From: Paenalicyclobacillus ferrooxydans
GTDB taxonomy: Bacteria > Bacillota > Bacilli > Alicyclobacillales > Alicyclobacillaceae
Assembly: GCF_001399675.1 (NCBI RefSeq)
Contig: NZ_LJCO01000033.1
Coordinates: forward strand, 124,001 to 188,000
Length of the DNA: 64,000 bases
Reading direction: 5' to 3'
Shown here: positions 35,322-43,749 of the stretch, one piece after another
How the letters are laid out: each line of letters opens with the position of its first letter
Position numbering within the stretch: position 1 is the first letter of the stretch
Notes under the pieces: generated by a model
What the model saw: only the letters and a program-made list of their open reading frames with translations
Told to the model about the DNA's origin: nothing
The model's database searches: none
Program-made: the position numbers and the translations under genes

Positions 35322-36139
35322 GAGCACGTGTTTTTAATCGCACCATTTTGTATGTCGTGCTGGTCATTTTTGCCGCCGTATTTTTAATACCTGTCTATTT
35401 GCTCATCATTACCGGGTTGAAATCCAATTCAGCTGTTGGTCTTAGTCATATGTGGGCATGGCCGAATCCGTTGGGATTCTCGGGACTTTCACAGGCATGG
35501 CAACAAGTGGCCCCTGATATGTTGAACAGCGTATATCTAGCCGTATCAGCGACAGTTGTGGTAACGATTCTTGGTGCCATCAACGGCTATGCTTTAGCAA
35601 AATGGAAGTTTCGCGGTTCTAACGTTATATATTTCTTTATTCTACTCGGCATGTTTATCCCCTATCAGAGTACCTTGATTCCGCTCATACGCATCTTGGA
35701 TAAAGTCGGATTATTTGACACCATACCAGGTTTGGCTCTGGTACACATTGTGTACGGTATTCCCATGATGACACTGATTTTCAGAAACTTCTTTGCTGAT
35801 ATACCAGGTGAATTGATTGAATCAGCGCAAATCGACGGTAATGGCTATTGGGGGGTATTTCGACACATCATGCTCCCGCTATCCATTCCTGGGTTTGTGG
35901 TTGCGGCAATTTGGGAGTTCACACAGGTTTGGAACGACTTCCTGTTTGGCGTTGCGGTGACTGACCCGCCGAACCAACCAGTCACTGTTGCCATTGTGAA
36001 TATTGCAGGAAGCCAGCACATCCAGTGGAACGTACTGATGTCTAGTACTCTGTTAGCGTCTTTACCGACGTTGATTGTTTACCTGGTACTCGGGCGATAT
36101 TTCGTTCGCGGGCTGTTGGCTGGGTCTGTTAAGGGATGA
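35318..36139 (+). CDS. Sugar ABC transporter permease (MalG-like)
   Basis: The partner CUT1 permease, 273 residues and six predicted membrane segments. The EAA loop reads ELIESAQIDGNGYWGVFRHI followed by MLPLSIPG. It is translationally coupled to the preceding permease by an ATGA overlap. No ATPase gene follows, so the importer probably uses a shared MsmX/UgpC-type ATPase encoded elsewhere. Confidence 0.92.
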   Translation: MRARVFNRTILYVVLVIFAAVFLIPVYLLIITGLKSNSAVGLSHMWAWPNPLGFSGLSQAWQQVAPDMLNSVYLAVSATVVVTILGAINGYALAKWKFRGSNVIYFFILLGMFIPYQSTLIPLIRILDKVGLFDTIPGLALVHIVYGIPMMTLIFRNFFADIPGELIESAQIDGNGYWGVFRHIMLPLSIPGFVVAAIWEFTQVWNDFLFGVAVTDPPNQPVTVAIVNIAGSQHIQWNVLMSSTLLASLPTLIVYLVLGRYFVRGLLAGSVKG

Positions 36140-36239
36140 TTCGTGTGGCACTTTGTGTCTTGTCTTTCGAAGAGACGCGTGCAGAGATTTCAATCCGAAA
36201 TCAATGTGTTATTAGAGCAGTTGTGAGGAGGACATTGTT

Positions 36240-37415
36240 GTGACGCATTCTATCGATGCGCGCGCAATGAGACGCATGAACCGCGCCAACGTATTTCGCA
36301 AGATCTTTGAGGCAGATACGATTTCGAGGGTTCAGATCTCGAGAGACATGGGTATGAATAAGGCAACGGTTTCATCGATTGTCGACGATCTAATTCAACA
36401 ACAGTTTGTTCACGAGACTGGATATGGAGAGTCACAGGGAGGGCGTAAGCCCGTCTTGCTTCAGTTAAACAGCACGGCAGGGTACGTAATTGGTATCGAC
36501 GTCCAAATTGCGCACATGACCACTGCTGTTTTTTCCCTTAAGGGAGAAGTCGTATGGTTGACACGGCATCCTTTGTACCGAGCAGGTGAACTGTCTACAG
36601 TTGAGAGCCTTGTAGATAAATTAGAGGGACAAATTCGGCGGGCTATGGGGCAAGTTCCGCGCAGCCCACATGGGGTTCTCGGCGTTGGAATCGCGCTTCC
36701 TGGCATGGTCAATGCACGCACCGGATATGTTTACTATTTACCCAACTTGGAGATTTTTGATTGGGCCATGAAAGACGATTTGGGAGCTCGTATAAAACTC
36801 CCGATATTTATCGACAACGATGCGAACTGTGGGGCACTCGCGGAGCATATCGTATCTCAAACCGCAAATCTGGCGTTTGTGAATGCCGGGATTGGTGTGG
36901 GGGTCGGCATTATCGCGAGTGGACAACTCTATCATGGTCAAGATGGTCTCGCAGGTGAATATGGGCACACGACAATTTCTGCGATGGGCCTTCGATGTTC
37001 TTGCGGAAGCTACGGATGCTGGGAAGAGTATGCATCTGAGCGAGGACTTTTGCGAATCTTGCAAGACCGGGGCAAGGAATTGAATACTAAAATTCCCGAT
37101 CCTGAATTTATAGAACGATGCATCGGAAAAGCAAACGCGGGAGACGAATCATATCTTGAAGGCTTCGCTGAACTAGGGAAGAACCTGGGTTTTGGCATGG
37201 CCAACATCTGCAACTCTATTAATCCCGCGCGAATCATGCTTGGCGGATCTGTTGCCCACGCGTATCCGTTTATCATCGAGTCGATTAGTCAAGTGCTGGG
37301 GCAACGAGCCGTCGCGAAGAACAAAAGTATCAAGGTAGAACAGGCCGACCCGGAGAGCGTTGTACGCGGTGCTTCCAGGCTCGTCCTGCAACAGGTACTA
37401 TTTGGTGCAGAATAA
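36240..37415 (+). CDS. ROK-family transcriptional regulator
   Basis: A 391-residue NagC/XylR-type regulator. The N-terminal winged helix (residues ~10-75) contains ISRVQISRDMGMNKATVSSI. The ROK sugar-binding domain has the ATP-like motif VIGIDV, the DNDANCGALAE sugar site and the zinc motif CSCGSYGCWEEYAS. GGAGG eight bases before GTG 36240 supports the start. It follows the permeases by 100 bp and is a natural candidate to repress the importer in response to its sugar, via the palindrome at 32783. Confidence 0.9.
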   Translation: MTHSIDARAMRRMNRANVFRKIFEADTISRVQISRDMGMNKATVSSIVDDLIQQQFVHETGYGESQGGRKPVLLQLNSTAGYVIGIDVQIAHMTTAVFSLKGEVVWLTRHPLYRAGELSTVESLVDKLEGQIRRAMGQVPRSPHGVLGVGIALPGMVNARTGYVYYLPNLEIFDWAMKDDLGARIKLPIFIDNDANCGALAEHIVSQTANLAFVNAGIGVGVGIIASGQLYHGQDGLAGEYGHTTISAMGLRCSCGSYGCWEEYASERGLLRILQDRGKELNTKIPDPEFIERCIGKANAGDESYLEGFAELGKNLGFGMANICNSINPARIMLGGSVAHAYPFIIESISQVLGQRAVAKNKSIKVEQADPESVVRGASRLVLQQVLFGAE

Positions 37416-37505
37416 AGACGTAATGAACAGTTTCGACTCTGTGATCAGACAGAAAAGAGTACGCGCCAGAAAAGAGTATCAGCCAGAACATGCTTCACAT
37501 GGCAG

Positions 37506-38459
37506 TTAATCTATCGGCCCCTGTGACACGTCTACCGATCCCGCTGACGCCTGTAAATTGAGCAACGGTCCGCCGTGTCCGATGGACCCCTCGACGTCAG
37601 ATGGCTTGTTCACGGTAAAGTTTGCGTTGGGAAGTCGAAAGTCGATGCTGCCTGCCGATGTCTGGATGGTAAATTGCAATGCAGGTGGAACTTGTGCGGT
37701 GGTGATGACAACGCGGCCCGCACTGCTCCGGGCTGAAATGTTGTGTGTGATGTCCTGCAACTTGAGGTTGATCGACCCCGCTGAACTCTCTGCGTCGATG
37801 TTTCCATTGACGCCAATGGCGTTGACGGATCCGGCGTTTGACTGCAGGTTCACGTTGCCTTTGACATCTGTCAGTGTCACCGAGCCGGCGTTGCTCCCAG
37901 CTTGTACGGCACCTGTCAGGTTCGATGCATTGACCGATCCAGCATTTGAATGGAGTGTGAACGCTGCCGCCTTCAGGTCTTCGATTGTCACACTGCCGGC
38001 CATGGCTTGTGCGTTCAGTGTCTTGTAGAGATGCTGCGGGATTTGTACGTCCACCATCAGGTGAACCGAATTGAATCCAAAGGACAGCATTGGGCTGCGC
38101 TTATGCAGCGAGATCGTCACTTGATTGCCGGAGCGGCTCACGTCAAAGACGAAGTCGCTTGGATTGACACCAATCAGAGTGCCATACGCATGAGCTGTCA
38201 GTTGGTTCGAGTTTGAAGGATGAATATGGACGGAGGCAGGTTCGGCGGTGATGACCAGCGATTGAACAGAAGTGCCGTCGAGCGTCTTTGATTGGTTAAA
38301 ATTCTGAGCTGTCTGCTCTGTTGCACTTTTAACTCCGCCGTGCATTGCGGACAGAACGTACTGCAGCCCGCTTTCGTGTTGAACAGAGGCTGTTACTGCC
38401 ATGCCCCCGATCCCAATCAAGACCAGCCCAGTTGCCACAAGTGCAATCTGTTTCAACAT
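37506..38459 (-). CDS. DUF4097-family adhesin-like protein
   Basis: A 317-residue protein with an N-terminal signal anchor (QIALVATGLVLIGIGGMAV) and a DUF4097 beta-helix-like domain. Regular beta repeats of the type SNAGSVNASNLTGAVQAGSN occur about every 20 residues. The family is linked to bacterial envelope stress modules; its biochemical role is unknown. GGGGG upstream of ATG 38459 overlaps the end of the DUF1700 gene. Third gene of the PadR-DUF1700-DUF4097 operon. Confidence 0.82.
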   Translation of the reverse strand: MLKQIALVATGLVLIGIGGMAVTASVQHESGLQYVLSAMHGGVKSATEQTAQNFNQSKTLDGTSVQSLVITAEPASVHIHPSNSNQLTAHAYGTLIGVNPSDFVFDVSRSGNQVTISLHKRSPMLSFGFNSVHLMVDVQIPQHLYKTLNAQAMAGSVTIEDLKAAAFTLHSNAGSVNASNLTGAVQAGSNAGSVTLTDVKGNVNLQSNAGSVNAIGVNGNIDAESSAGSINLKLQDITHNISARSSAGRVVITTAQVPPALQFTIQTSAGSIDFRLPNANFTVNKPSDVEGSIGHGGPLLNLQASAGSVDVSQGPID

Positions 38460-38460
38460 C

Positions 38461-39024
38461 TTACTTTCCCCCTTCAATCACCCGCAGGTTCAGTTTTAGA
38501 TACCGAATACAGAGTTGCCCGAACAGCCTGGTCAGGCTGATGGCTCCAACCGCGAGCAGCCAACCCACACCTTCCACCGTCACCATTGCAAATATGGCCA
38601 ACAGCGGACTCAGAACACCTAGATATGCAGAACCAACAATGATGCCAATCAAGGCGGCGATGGGAGCAATGATAAAGCTGAACGCCACCGCGTACAGCGC
38701 GATCAGGACACCGACGACAGCGCAGAATGGTCCAAGAACGATAACGATGTTAAAGAATCCGAGCCCAATGACCGCCAGCACCGCGCGCAACACATTCGGG
38801 ATGCTCGTCGATGTCTCCGCCTGCTGAACATACGCTGTGGCCAAGAGCTCTTTGGCAATCATCTTTGGGTTCCCGAGTCTTGTCACCGCTTCGACTTCGG
38901 TCGATCCGTTTTCAATCGCGGACCTGATGTGCTCTTCGTAGTCGTAGAGCATCTCGCGCCTCTCCGAAACCGGAACCCGTGCTAACAGCCTGTTTAGTTC
39001 GCGAAGGAATTCCTGTTTTGTCAT
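38461..39024 (-). CDS. DUF1700 (HAAS-domain) membrane protein
   Basis: A 187-residue protein. The N-terminal ~75 residues form the helical HAAS signature (MTKQEFLRELNRLLARVP, then EMLYDYEEHI and GSTEVEAVTRLGNPKMIAKE). Three or four membrane helices follow. Its start codon overlaps the PadR stop by 4 bp and its stop lies 1 bp from the DUF4097 start. This arrangement with a PadR repressor is a common Firmicutes module. Confidence 0.88.
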   Translation of the reverse strand: MTKQEFLRELNRLLARVPVSERREMLYDYEEHIRSAIENGSTEVEAVTRLGNPKMIAKELLATAYVQQAETSTSIPNVLRAVLAVIGLGFFNIVIVLGPFCAVVGVLIALYAVAFSFIIAPIAALIGIIVGSAYLGVLSPLLAIFAMVTVEGVGWLLAVGAISLTRLFGQLCIRYLKLNLRVIEGGK

Positions 39025-39341
39025 GGAGATGCATCCTCCTCAATGACCTGGTTCACGCTGGTGTAGAATTCGCGCCATTCCCGAACCTGGTCGGCCAGGT
39101 ATTGCTCACCCTTTGTCGTCAGGTGGTAGTACTTGCGAGGAGGGCCTTCCGAAGATTCAGCAAGGTATGTCGTGAAAAGGCCTTCCTTCGTCAACCGTCG
39201 TAAAATGGGATAGACGGTCCCTTCCGCGATTTCAAGTGTTTCGGACAGTCTATGTACAAGCTCGTATCCGTATCGATCCGCTTTCGCGGTTAACGCGAGC
39301 ACACACAACTCCAATACGCCCTTCTTGAATTGCACATTCAT
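39021..39341 (-). CDS. PadR family transcriptional regulator
   Basis: A 106-residue winged-helix repressor. The family signatures are KGVLELCVLALTA, RYGYELVHRL and EGTVYPILRRLTKEGLF followed by the wing PPRKYYHLTTKGE. ATG 39341 gives the usual N-terminus; upstream in-frame codons add an unlikely Cys-rich leader. It heads and presumably autoregulates the DUF1700/DUF4097 operon. Confidence 0.9.
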   Translation of the reverse strand: MNVQFKKGVLELCVLALTAKADRYGYELVHRLSETLEIAEGTVYPILRRLTKEGLFTTYLAESSEGPPRKYYHLTTKGEQYLADQVREWREFYTSVNQVIEEDASP

Positions 39342-39542
39342 ATGTGTGACAACCACCTCGAGGTCTTTCTGCTCAGTAGTGCACCTTGTACAGCAACAGG
39401 TTCGCAATGAACCGGTACGACTACAATATAACAGCCACTACTAAACAATGCAAGGTACTGAAATGACCAATTTATATCATCGAATCAACGGACACTCCAC
39501 GGTGAGTTGAAATCGGTTCATTCAGATACGTGTCTATTCGGC

Positions 39543-39626
39543 AGGTTCATTCGGAGGATGGTTCAGACAGCCACAGGTTTATTCAGCCACAGGCTTATTC
39601 AAGCGCGAGTTTATTCAGGCATTGGC
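39543..39626. repeat. Degenerate repeats overlapping the 3' end of the MFS gene
   Basis: On the minus strand, CTGAATAA (containing the MFS stop TAA) recurs as CCTGAATAAACTC, CTTGAATAAGCCTGTGG, CTGAATAAACCTGTGG and weaker copies further on. Together they fill most of the gap to the PadR gene. Confidence 0.7.
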
Positions 39627-40882
39627 TGAAGCAGTGGGCGCAACAGCGCAATTGACAGAACAGCGCAGAAAGTAGAGATGCAACCGGCAACGAGCAGTCC
39701 GTTCGAATCTCCGATGCGTTGCCCTAACCAACCAAACACGCTGATGCCAAGCGTTTCGGCTATATTGAGGGAAGCGAAAAAGAGGCCAAAAATTCGACCC
39801 TGTAAGTCACGGGGGATATGTAATTGCAGAACCGTCATTACGCTCGCTTGTTCCATGCCCCACCCGAGTCCTTGCAGGAAGGAGAAAACTGCAACGAGAC
39901 TGAACGAATGAGAGAGCCCAATGGCGAACATCGCGAGCCCTTGGAGCGGCATATTGAGGAGAAACATCGGGACGACGGCAGCATTTTTGAGCCATCTTGT
40001 GGAGCCAAATGTGATGGCCAGCATCCCAATGGCTTGGATGGCAATCAGAAGGCCATAGCCGCTGCTGCCTCTGTGAAAATGAAATGACAGGCCTAATGCA
40101 AGCACATTAAACGCTGTCAGTCCGAAAATGAACACGCTGTACGCAGTGAGCATAGTCCGCAGAAATCGATCTGAAAAGGCATACTGGATGCCACCAAGCA
40201 ACTGCTGCATCATGCTCTCAGTACGGCTGCTTTCGTCCAGGCCGTTCGTTTCGTCCAGATTGCCTTGCTCAAGCTTGCTTCGTGTACTCACAACTTCCTG
40301 TTGTGTGGTTTTCGATGGAATATATAGTGTACAAATGAGAGACAAAATTTGGCTCCCGGATGCAGCATAGAACCCCCATGCAACTGATGCTTTCGATACC
40401 AATATCCCCCCAAGTAACGGTCCAACGATAAAAGAGAGATTCAATGCAGAACTGACGATGGCATTCACCTTCGGCAGCGCAGAGTCGGGAACCAGTCTCG
40501 GGATCAGTGTGCTTGTGGAAGTGGACTCCAGCATTCCACCAACTGCAGTGACTGCGGCAAGGAGCGTAAGCCAGGGTATGGCGTGAATTTGTGCCATCAC
40601 AGCAAACAGGATGATGCGGCCTGTAAGCGAGATCGCCATCAGCAATTTGGGATTGAAGCGGTCAACAAACAAACCAGAGATGGGAGTGAATCCTGTTGAG
40701 ACGAGGAGCCGAGTGCCGAGAACCAATCCGGCAAGTGCCATGGAATGGCTCATGAGGAAGACGGCAACCGGCAAAATTGTGATTGCGATTTGGCCGCCGA
40801 GCGCTGACAAGCCTCGGCTGGCTGAAAGCGTGAAGGCACTGCTGAATCGTGACTGATGGACTGATGAATTTGGCACCGGCAT
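39611..40882 (-). CDS. MFS transporter (MFS_3 group)
   Basis: A 423-residue major facilitator with 12 predicted membrane segments. GLFVDRFNPKLLM after TM2 and the STSTLIPRLVPDSALPKVNA segment match the MFS_3/multidrug-exporter group, the same broad family as the gene at 14044 though not closely similar. The central loop is a short acidic linker. GGAGG seven bases before the ATG supports the start. The stop codon lies in a repeat. Substrate unknown. Confidence 0.87.
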   Translation of the reverse strand: MPVPNSSVHQSRFSSAFTLSASRGLSALGGQIAITILPVAVFLMSHSMALAGLVLGTRLLVSTGFTPISGLFVDRFNPKLLMAISLTGRIILFAVMAQIHAIPWLTLLAAVTAVGGMLESTSTSTLIPRLVPDSALPKVNAIVSSALNLSFIVGPLLGGILVSKASVAWGFYAASGSQILSLICTLYIPSKTTQQEVVSTRSKLEQGNLDETNGLDESSRTESMMQQLLGGIQYAFSDRFLRTMLTAYSVFIFGLTAFNVLALGLSFHFHRGSSGYGLLIAIQAIGMLAITFGSTRWLKNAAVVPMFLLNMPLQGLAMFAIGLSHSFSLVAVFSFLQGLGWGMEQASVMTVLQLHIPRDLQGRIFGLFFASLNIAETLGISVFGWLGQRIGDSNGLLVAGCISTFCAVLSIALLRPLLQPMPE

Positions 40883-41019
40883 TCAGGGTCCTCCGTTGTG
40901 TTGACGATTTGGGAGCCGCAGTCACAACAGACAGAGGGCCCGATTGCCAAACGACCCATGCACAACAGGGGGTTCAAGCAGAGAAATCCTGCAAGTCATG
41001 CCTGCGGAGAACCCCTGCG

Positions 41020-41160
41020 CCAGGGGCTACTCACGGTAGGGGCTTCCGAAAACAAGGAGTTTCTGCGCAGGGGTATCCTACAGGGTAGAATTTCTACGGC
41101 AGGGGCCTACTTTGGCCCGAGGCTGCCCACAGCAGCGGCTTCCTACGGCAGAGGCTTCCC
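41020..41160. repeat. Degenerate repeats overlapping the 3' end of an aldo/keto reductase gene
   Basis: On the minus strand, GGAAGCCTCTGCCGTAG (last codons and stop of the reductase) is echoed by GAAGCCGCTGCTGTGG, GGCCCCTGCCGTAGAA, TACCCTGTAGG and GGAAGCCCCTACCGTGAG across the 260-bp gap. Confidence 0.65.
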
Positions 41161-42117
41161 TCGCGATGTGACATAGAGCTTGTACCACTCTTCACGGGAG
41201 AGTTTGACTTGAAGGGCCTGCCCACAGGCGCGGATCCGGTCTGTATTCGTTGTTCCGATGACTGGCTGAATGCCTGCTGGATGTCTCATCAGCCAAGCGA
41301 GCAGAACGGCTTCTGCGGAGGTACCTTTCTGTTCTGCCATCTCTTGTACGAGCTTCGCTGTAGCGCGAACGTTGTCAGGTTGGCCATCCAGAGATCGGCC
41401 GCTCAAGTAACCGAGTGCAAGCGGTGACCAAGCCTGTACCTGAATGTTCTGCAGGTGCATGTATTCCATGGTGCCGTCTGGAAACACATTGGCTCTGGCT
41501 GCTTCCTGATTCACGTGAACGCCTGTTTCCACAAAACCATGCTTCAGGAGACTCATTTCTAATTGGTTGATGACGAATGGGTGATCCGAGTACGCTTGCA
41601 AGAGTTCAATTTGACCGGCATTCATATTTGACACGCCGAACCAACGTACCTTCCCAGCCGCATGGAGATCTGACAGGGCACTGGCAACCTCTTCGGGTTC
41701 CATCAACGGATCGGGTCGATGCAACAGCAAGAAGTCTATGTATTCCACACCAAGGCGTGCCAAGATGCCATCTACGCTCTTGACAATGTGATGCTCCGAG
41801 AAGTCATACCGCCCCGGAACGCCGCCGGCTTCCGGAAAGCGAATACCGCATTTGGACTGAATAAAGATCTGGTCACGCAGGCCCGGCTTTGCTTTGAGAA
41901 CCTCTCCAAAAACGCGTTCGGCTTTGCCCATGCGGTAGATGTCCGCGTGATCGAACATATTGATGTCCGTTTCGAGTGCAGCCTCTACGACTTCGTGTGC
42001 CTGTTTAATATGCGCAGCCTCAATGGGGGCGTCGTTCCAGTCTCCACCGAGCCCCATGCACCCGAGCACGATGCGGCTGACAGGTAAATCCCGGTCTTGC
42101 AACGGAAATGGTTTCAC
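41143..42117 (-). CDS. Aldo/keto reductase (YdhF-like)
   Basis: A 324-residue AKR-superfamily oxidoreductase similar in length and motifs to the YdhF group. The catalytic residues are Asp and Tyr in FDHADIYRMG, Lys in IQSKCGIR and His in LLLHRPDP. VSNMNAGQIELLQ and the C-terminal PVIGTTNTDRIRA are typical. GGAGGG lies before the GTG start. Not closely similar to the other AKR in this window (22981). Substrate unknown. Confidence 0.9.
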   Translation of the reverse strand: MKPFPLQDRDLPVSRIVLGCMGLGGDWNDAPIEAAHIKQAHEVVEAALETDINMFDHADIYRMGKAERVFGEVLKAKPGLRDQIFIQSKCGIRFPEAGGVPGRYDFSEHHIVKSVDGILARLGVEYIDFLLLHRPDPLMEPEEVASALSDLHAAGKVRWFGVSNMNAGQIELLQAYSDHPFVINQLEMSLLKHGFVETGVHVNQEAARANVFPDGTMEYMHLQNIQVQAWSPLALGYLSGRSLDGQPDNVRATAKLVQEMAEQKGTSAEAVLLAWLMRHPAGIQPVIGTTNTDRIRACGQALQVKLSREEWYKLYVTSRGKPLP

Positions 42118-42395
42118 TGCAATCCCTCCTCACGAACGATGGTATCCGCTAGAAATGGCCAAGTCCAGTAGCCTGTTAAAGCCCGTCCCAGCTCGTTTTC
42201 ACAAAAAGCAGCTCCAAGCCTCAGCGAAGCGCATCCTGAACCGAATAGCGCGCATCCTCAAGGAGCAGATTTGAGCTTCAACGAAGCACATTTTCGGCGA
42301 GGCGACGCCAACTTCAACCAACGAGTAACGGATCCTATTAGGTAATCAGACGTTTAGGTCATCAGGCGTTCAGGTCATCAGCAGTTGAGAATGGA

Positions 42396-42578
42396 GCGAA
42401 CAAAACTTCCTCTGTTGTTGAGCTTTCGGGCCCAACGCGTCAGGTGAGCGTACTAATTTTCCCTTATGGCCCCGGTTTGTCGCTCTTTCCGTCGTGGGGA
42501 CGGAAACAAGGGAAATACTGTTCGTTGTTCAGCTCATCCCTGCCAGAAACCAGCCATTAGCGAACATATCTTCCGCTG
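42396..42578. repeat. Dispersed inverted motif, locus C
   Basis: Four copies in alternating orientation: GCGAACAAAACTTCCTCTG (42396), ATTTTCCCTTATGGCC (42455), AAGGGAAATACTGTTCGTTG (42508-42527) and GCGAACATATCTTCCGCTG (42560). Confidence 0.65.
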
Positions 42579-42582
42579 TGTC

Positions 42583-42630
42583 GATCCGGTGGCCGATCCG
42601 GTAGCTGATCCGGTGGCTGATCCGCTTCGC
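42583..42630. repeat. 12-bp tandem repeat
   Basis: Units start at 42583, 42595, 42607 and 42619: GATCCGGTGGCC, GATCCGGTAGCT, GATCCGGTGGCT, then a partial copy. Confidence 0.85.
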
Positions 42631-42672
42631 TCTCCGGCAACGCCCACTTGCCTTACGCACGCTATCGGACAA

Positions 42673-43581
42673 TCAGTCACCGATAATGCGAACTTCACGC
42701 TCGAGTGCCACGCCGAACTTCTCTTTCACGGCTGCCTGAACCGCTTCAATAACCTGAATGTACTCGGAAGCCGTCGCATCGTTGACATTGACAATAAAAC
42801 CGGCGTGTTTCGTTGATACTTCAGCACCGCCGATCCGCAGACCTTGAAGACCCGCGTCCTGAATCAGCTTGCCGGCAAAGTAGCCGGGTGGTCGCTTAAA
42901 GACACTGCCGCAGGAAGGGTACTCAAGTGGCTGTTTACTGGTGCGCAGAAAGGTGAGTTCATCCATTTTGGCGCGGATGGCCACCGGATCGCCAGGATCA
43001 AGAGCGAAGGTTGCCTGCAGCACAATGTCTCCATTTCTCTCTACGTTGCTGTGACGGTAGGATAGATCCAGTTCGTCATTCCGGCGCTCAAGGATCTCGC
43101 CATCCCTGGTCAGTACAAGGGCGGATAGGAGTACATCGGATACCTCGCCACCGTATGCGCCAGCGTTCATGTAAACGGCGCCCCCAACACTGCCAGGGAT
43201 GCCGCAGGCAAACTCGAGGCCAGTCAGTGACTGTGCATAGGCAAAATTTGAGACGCCGATGATAGCCGCTCCACAATCCGCAATGATACGTTTACCATCT
43301 CGGCGAATTTCATCGAGGCCCGTCAGGATCATCGTCACACCGCGAATGCCTTCATCAGTGACGATCACGTTCGATCCGTTTCCGAGTACTGTGAGGGCAG
43401 TGGCGGCACTCCGAACGAGATCGACCGCATGTTTTACATCTTGTATGGTTCTTGGGAAAATCGCGATATCCGCTTTGCCCCCAAGTTTTGTATAGGTGTG
43501 ATGAGATAACAGCTCGTTCCTCCGAATGTTCCCGGCTCCGAGAACAGAGGAAAGCGCGTTATAAAGGGTCTCAGTTGTCAT
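42673..43581 (-). CDS. murB: UDP-N-acetylenolpyruvoylglucosamine reductase
   Basis: A 302-residue flavoenzyme that reduces UDP-GlcNAc-enolpyruvate to UDP-MurNAc with NADPH, a cytosolic step of peptidoglycan synthesis. HTYTKLGGKADIAIFP, the FAD-binding VLGNGSNVIVTDEG, and LEFACGIPGSVGGAVYMNAG match MurB. The catalytic serine lies in YPSCGSVFKRP and the C-terminal Glu region in VALEREVRIIG. The short C-terminal layout fits type II MurB. The ATG at 43581 is preferred over an upstream GTG/ATG leader because it gives the family N-terminus. It is divergent from the M20 peptidase. Confidence 0.95.
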   Translation of the reverse strand: MTTETLYNALSSVLGAGNIRRNELLSHHTYTKLGGKADIAIFPRTIQDVKHAVDLVRSAATALTVLGNGSNVIVTDEGIRGVTMILTGLDEIRRDGKRIIADCGAAIIGVSNFAYAQSLTGLEFACGIPGSVGGAVYMNAGAYGGEVSDVLLSALVLTRDGEILERRNDELDLSYRHSNVERNGDIVLQATFALDPGDPVAIRAKMDELTFLRTSKQPLEYPSCGSVFKRPPGYFAGKLIQDAGLQGLRIGGAEVSTKHAGFIVNVNDATASEYIQVIEAVQAAVKEKFGVALEREVRIIGD

Positions 43582-43749
43582 AGATGCACCACCGTTTCGC
43601 AATACCCTGATTATACATCCTTTTTATGCCTCGCCCAGTCACGGCGCTACTAGCAAAAAGTTATTCTGAATTGTGTCTTGAGTGCCCCCCTGTGCGGGTG
43701 ACAGTCTGATATGGTGAAGAGGAGATCTTATCACAAGGGGGAACGCCTC

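Larger units (their letters stand above)
42118..42672. other. Intergenic region with dispersed motif and direct repeats
   Basis: No gene seen. From 42340 to 42380 there are AGGTCATCAG direct repeats; dispersed motif locus C spans 42396-42578; four 12-bp units GATCCGGTGGCT-type follow (42583-42630). Confidence 0.7.
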
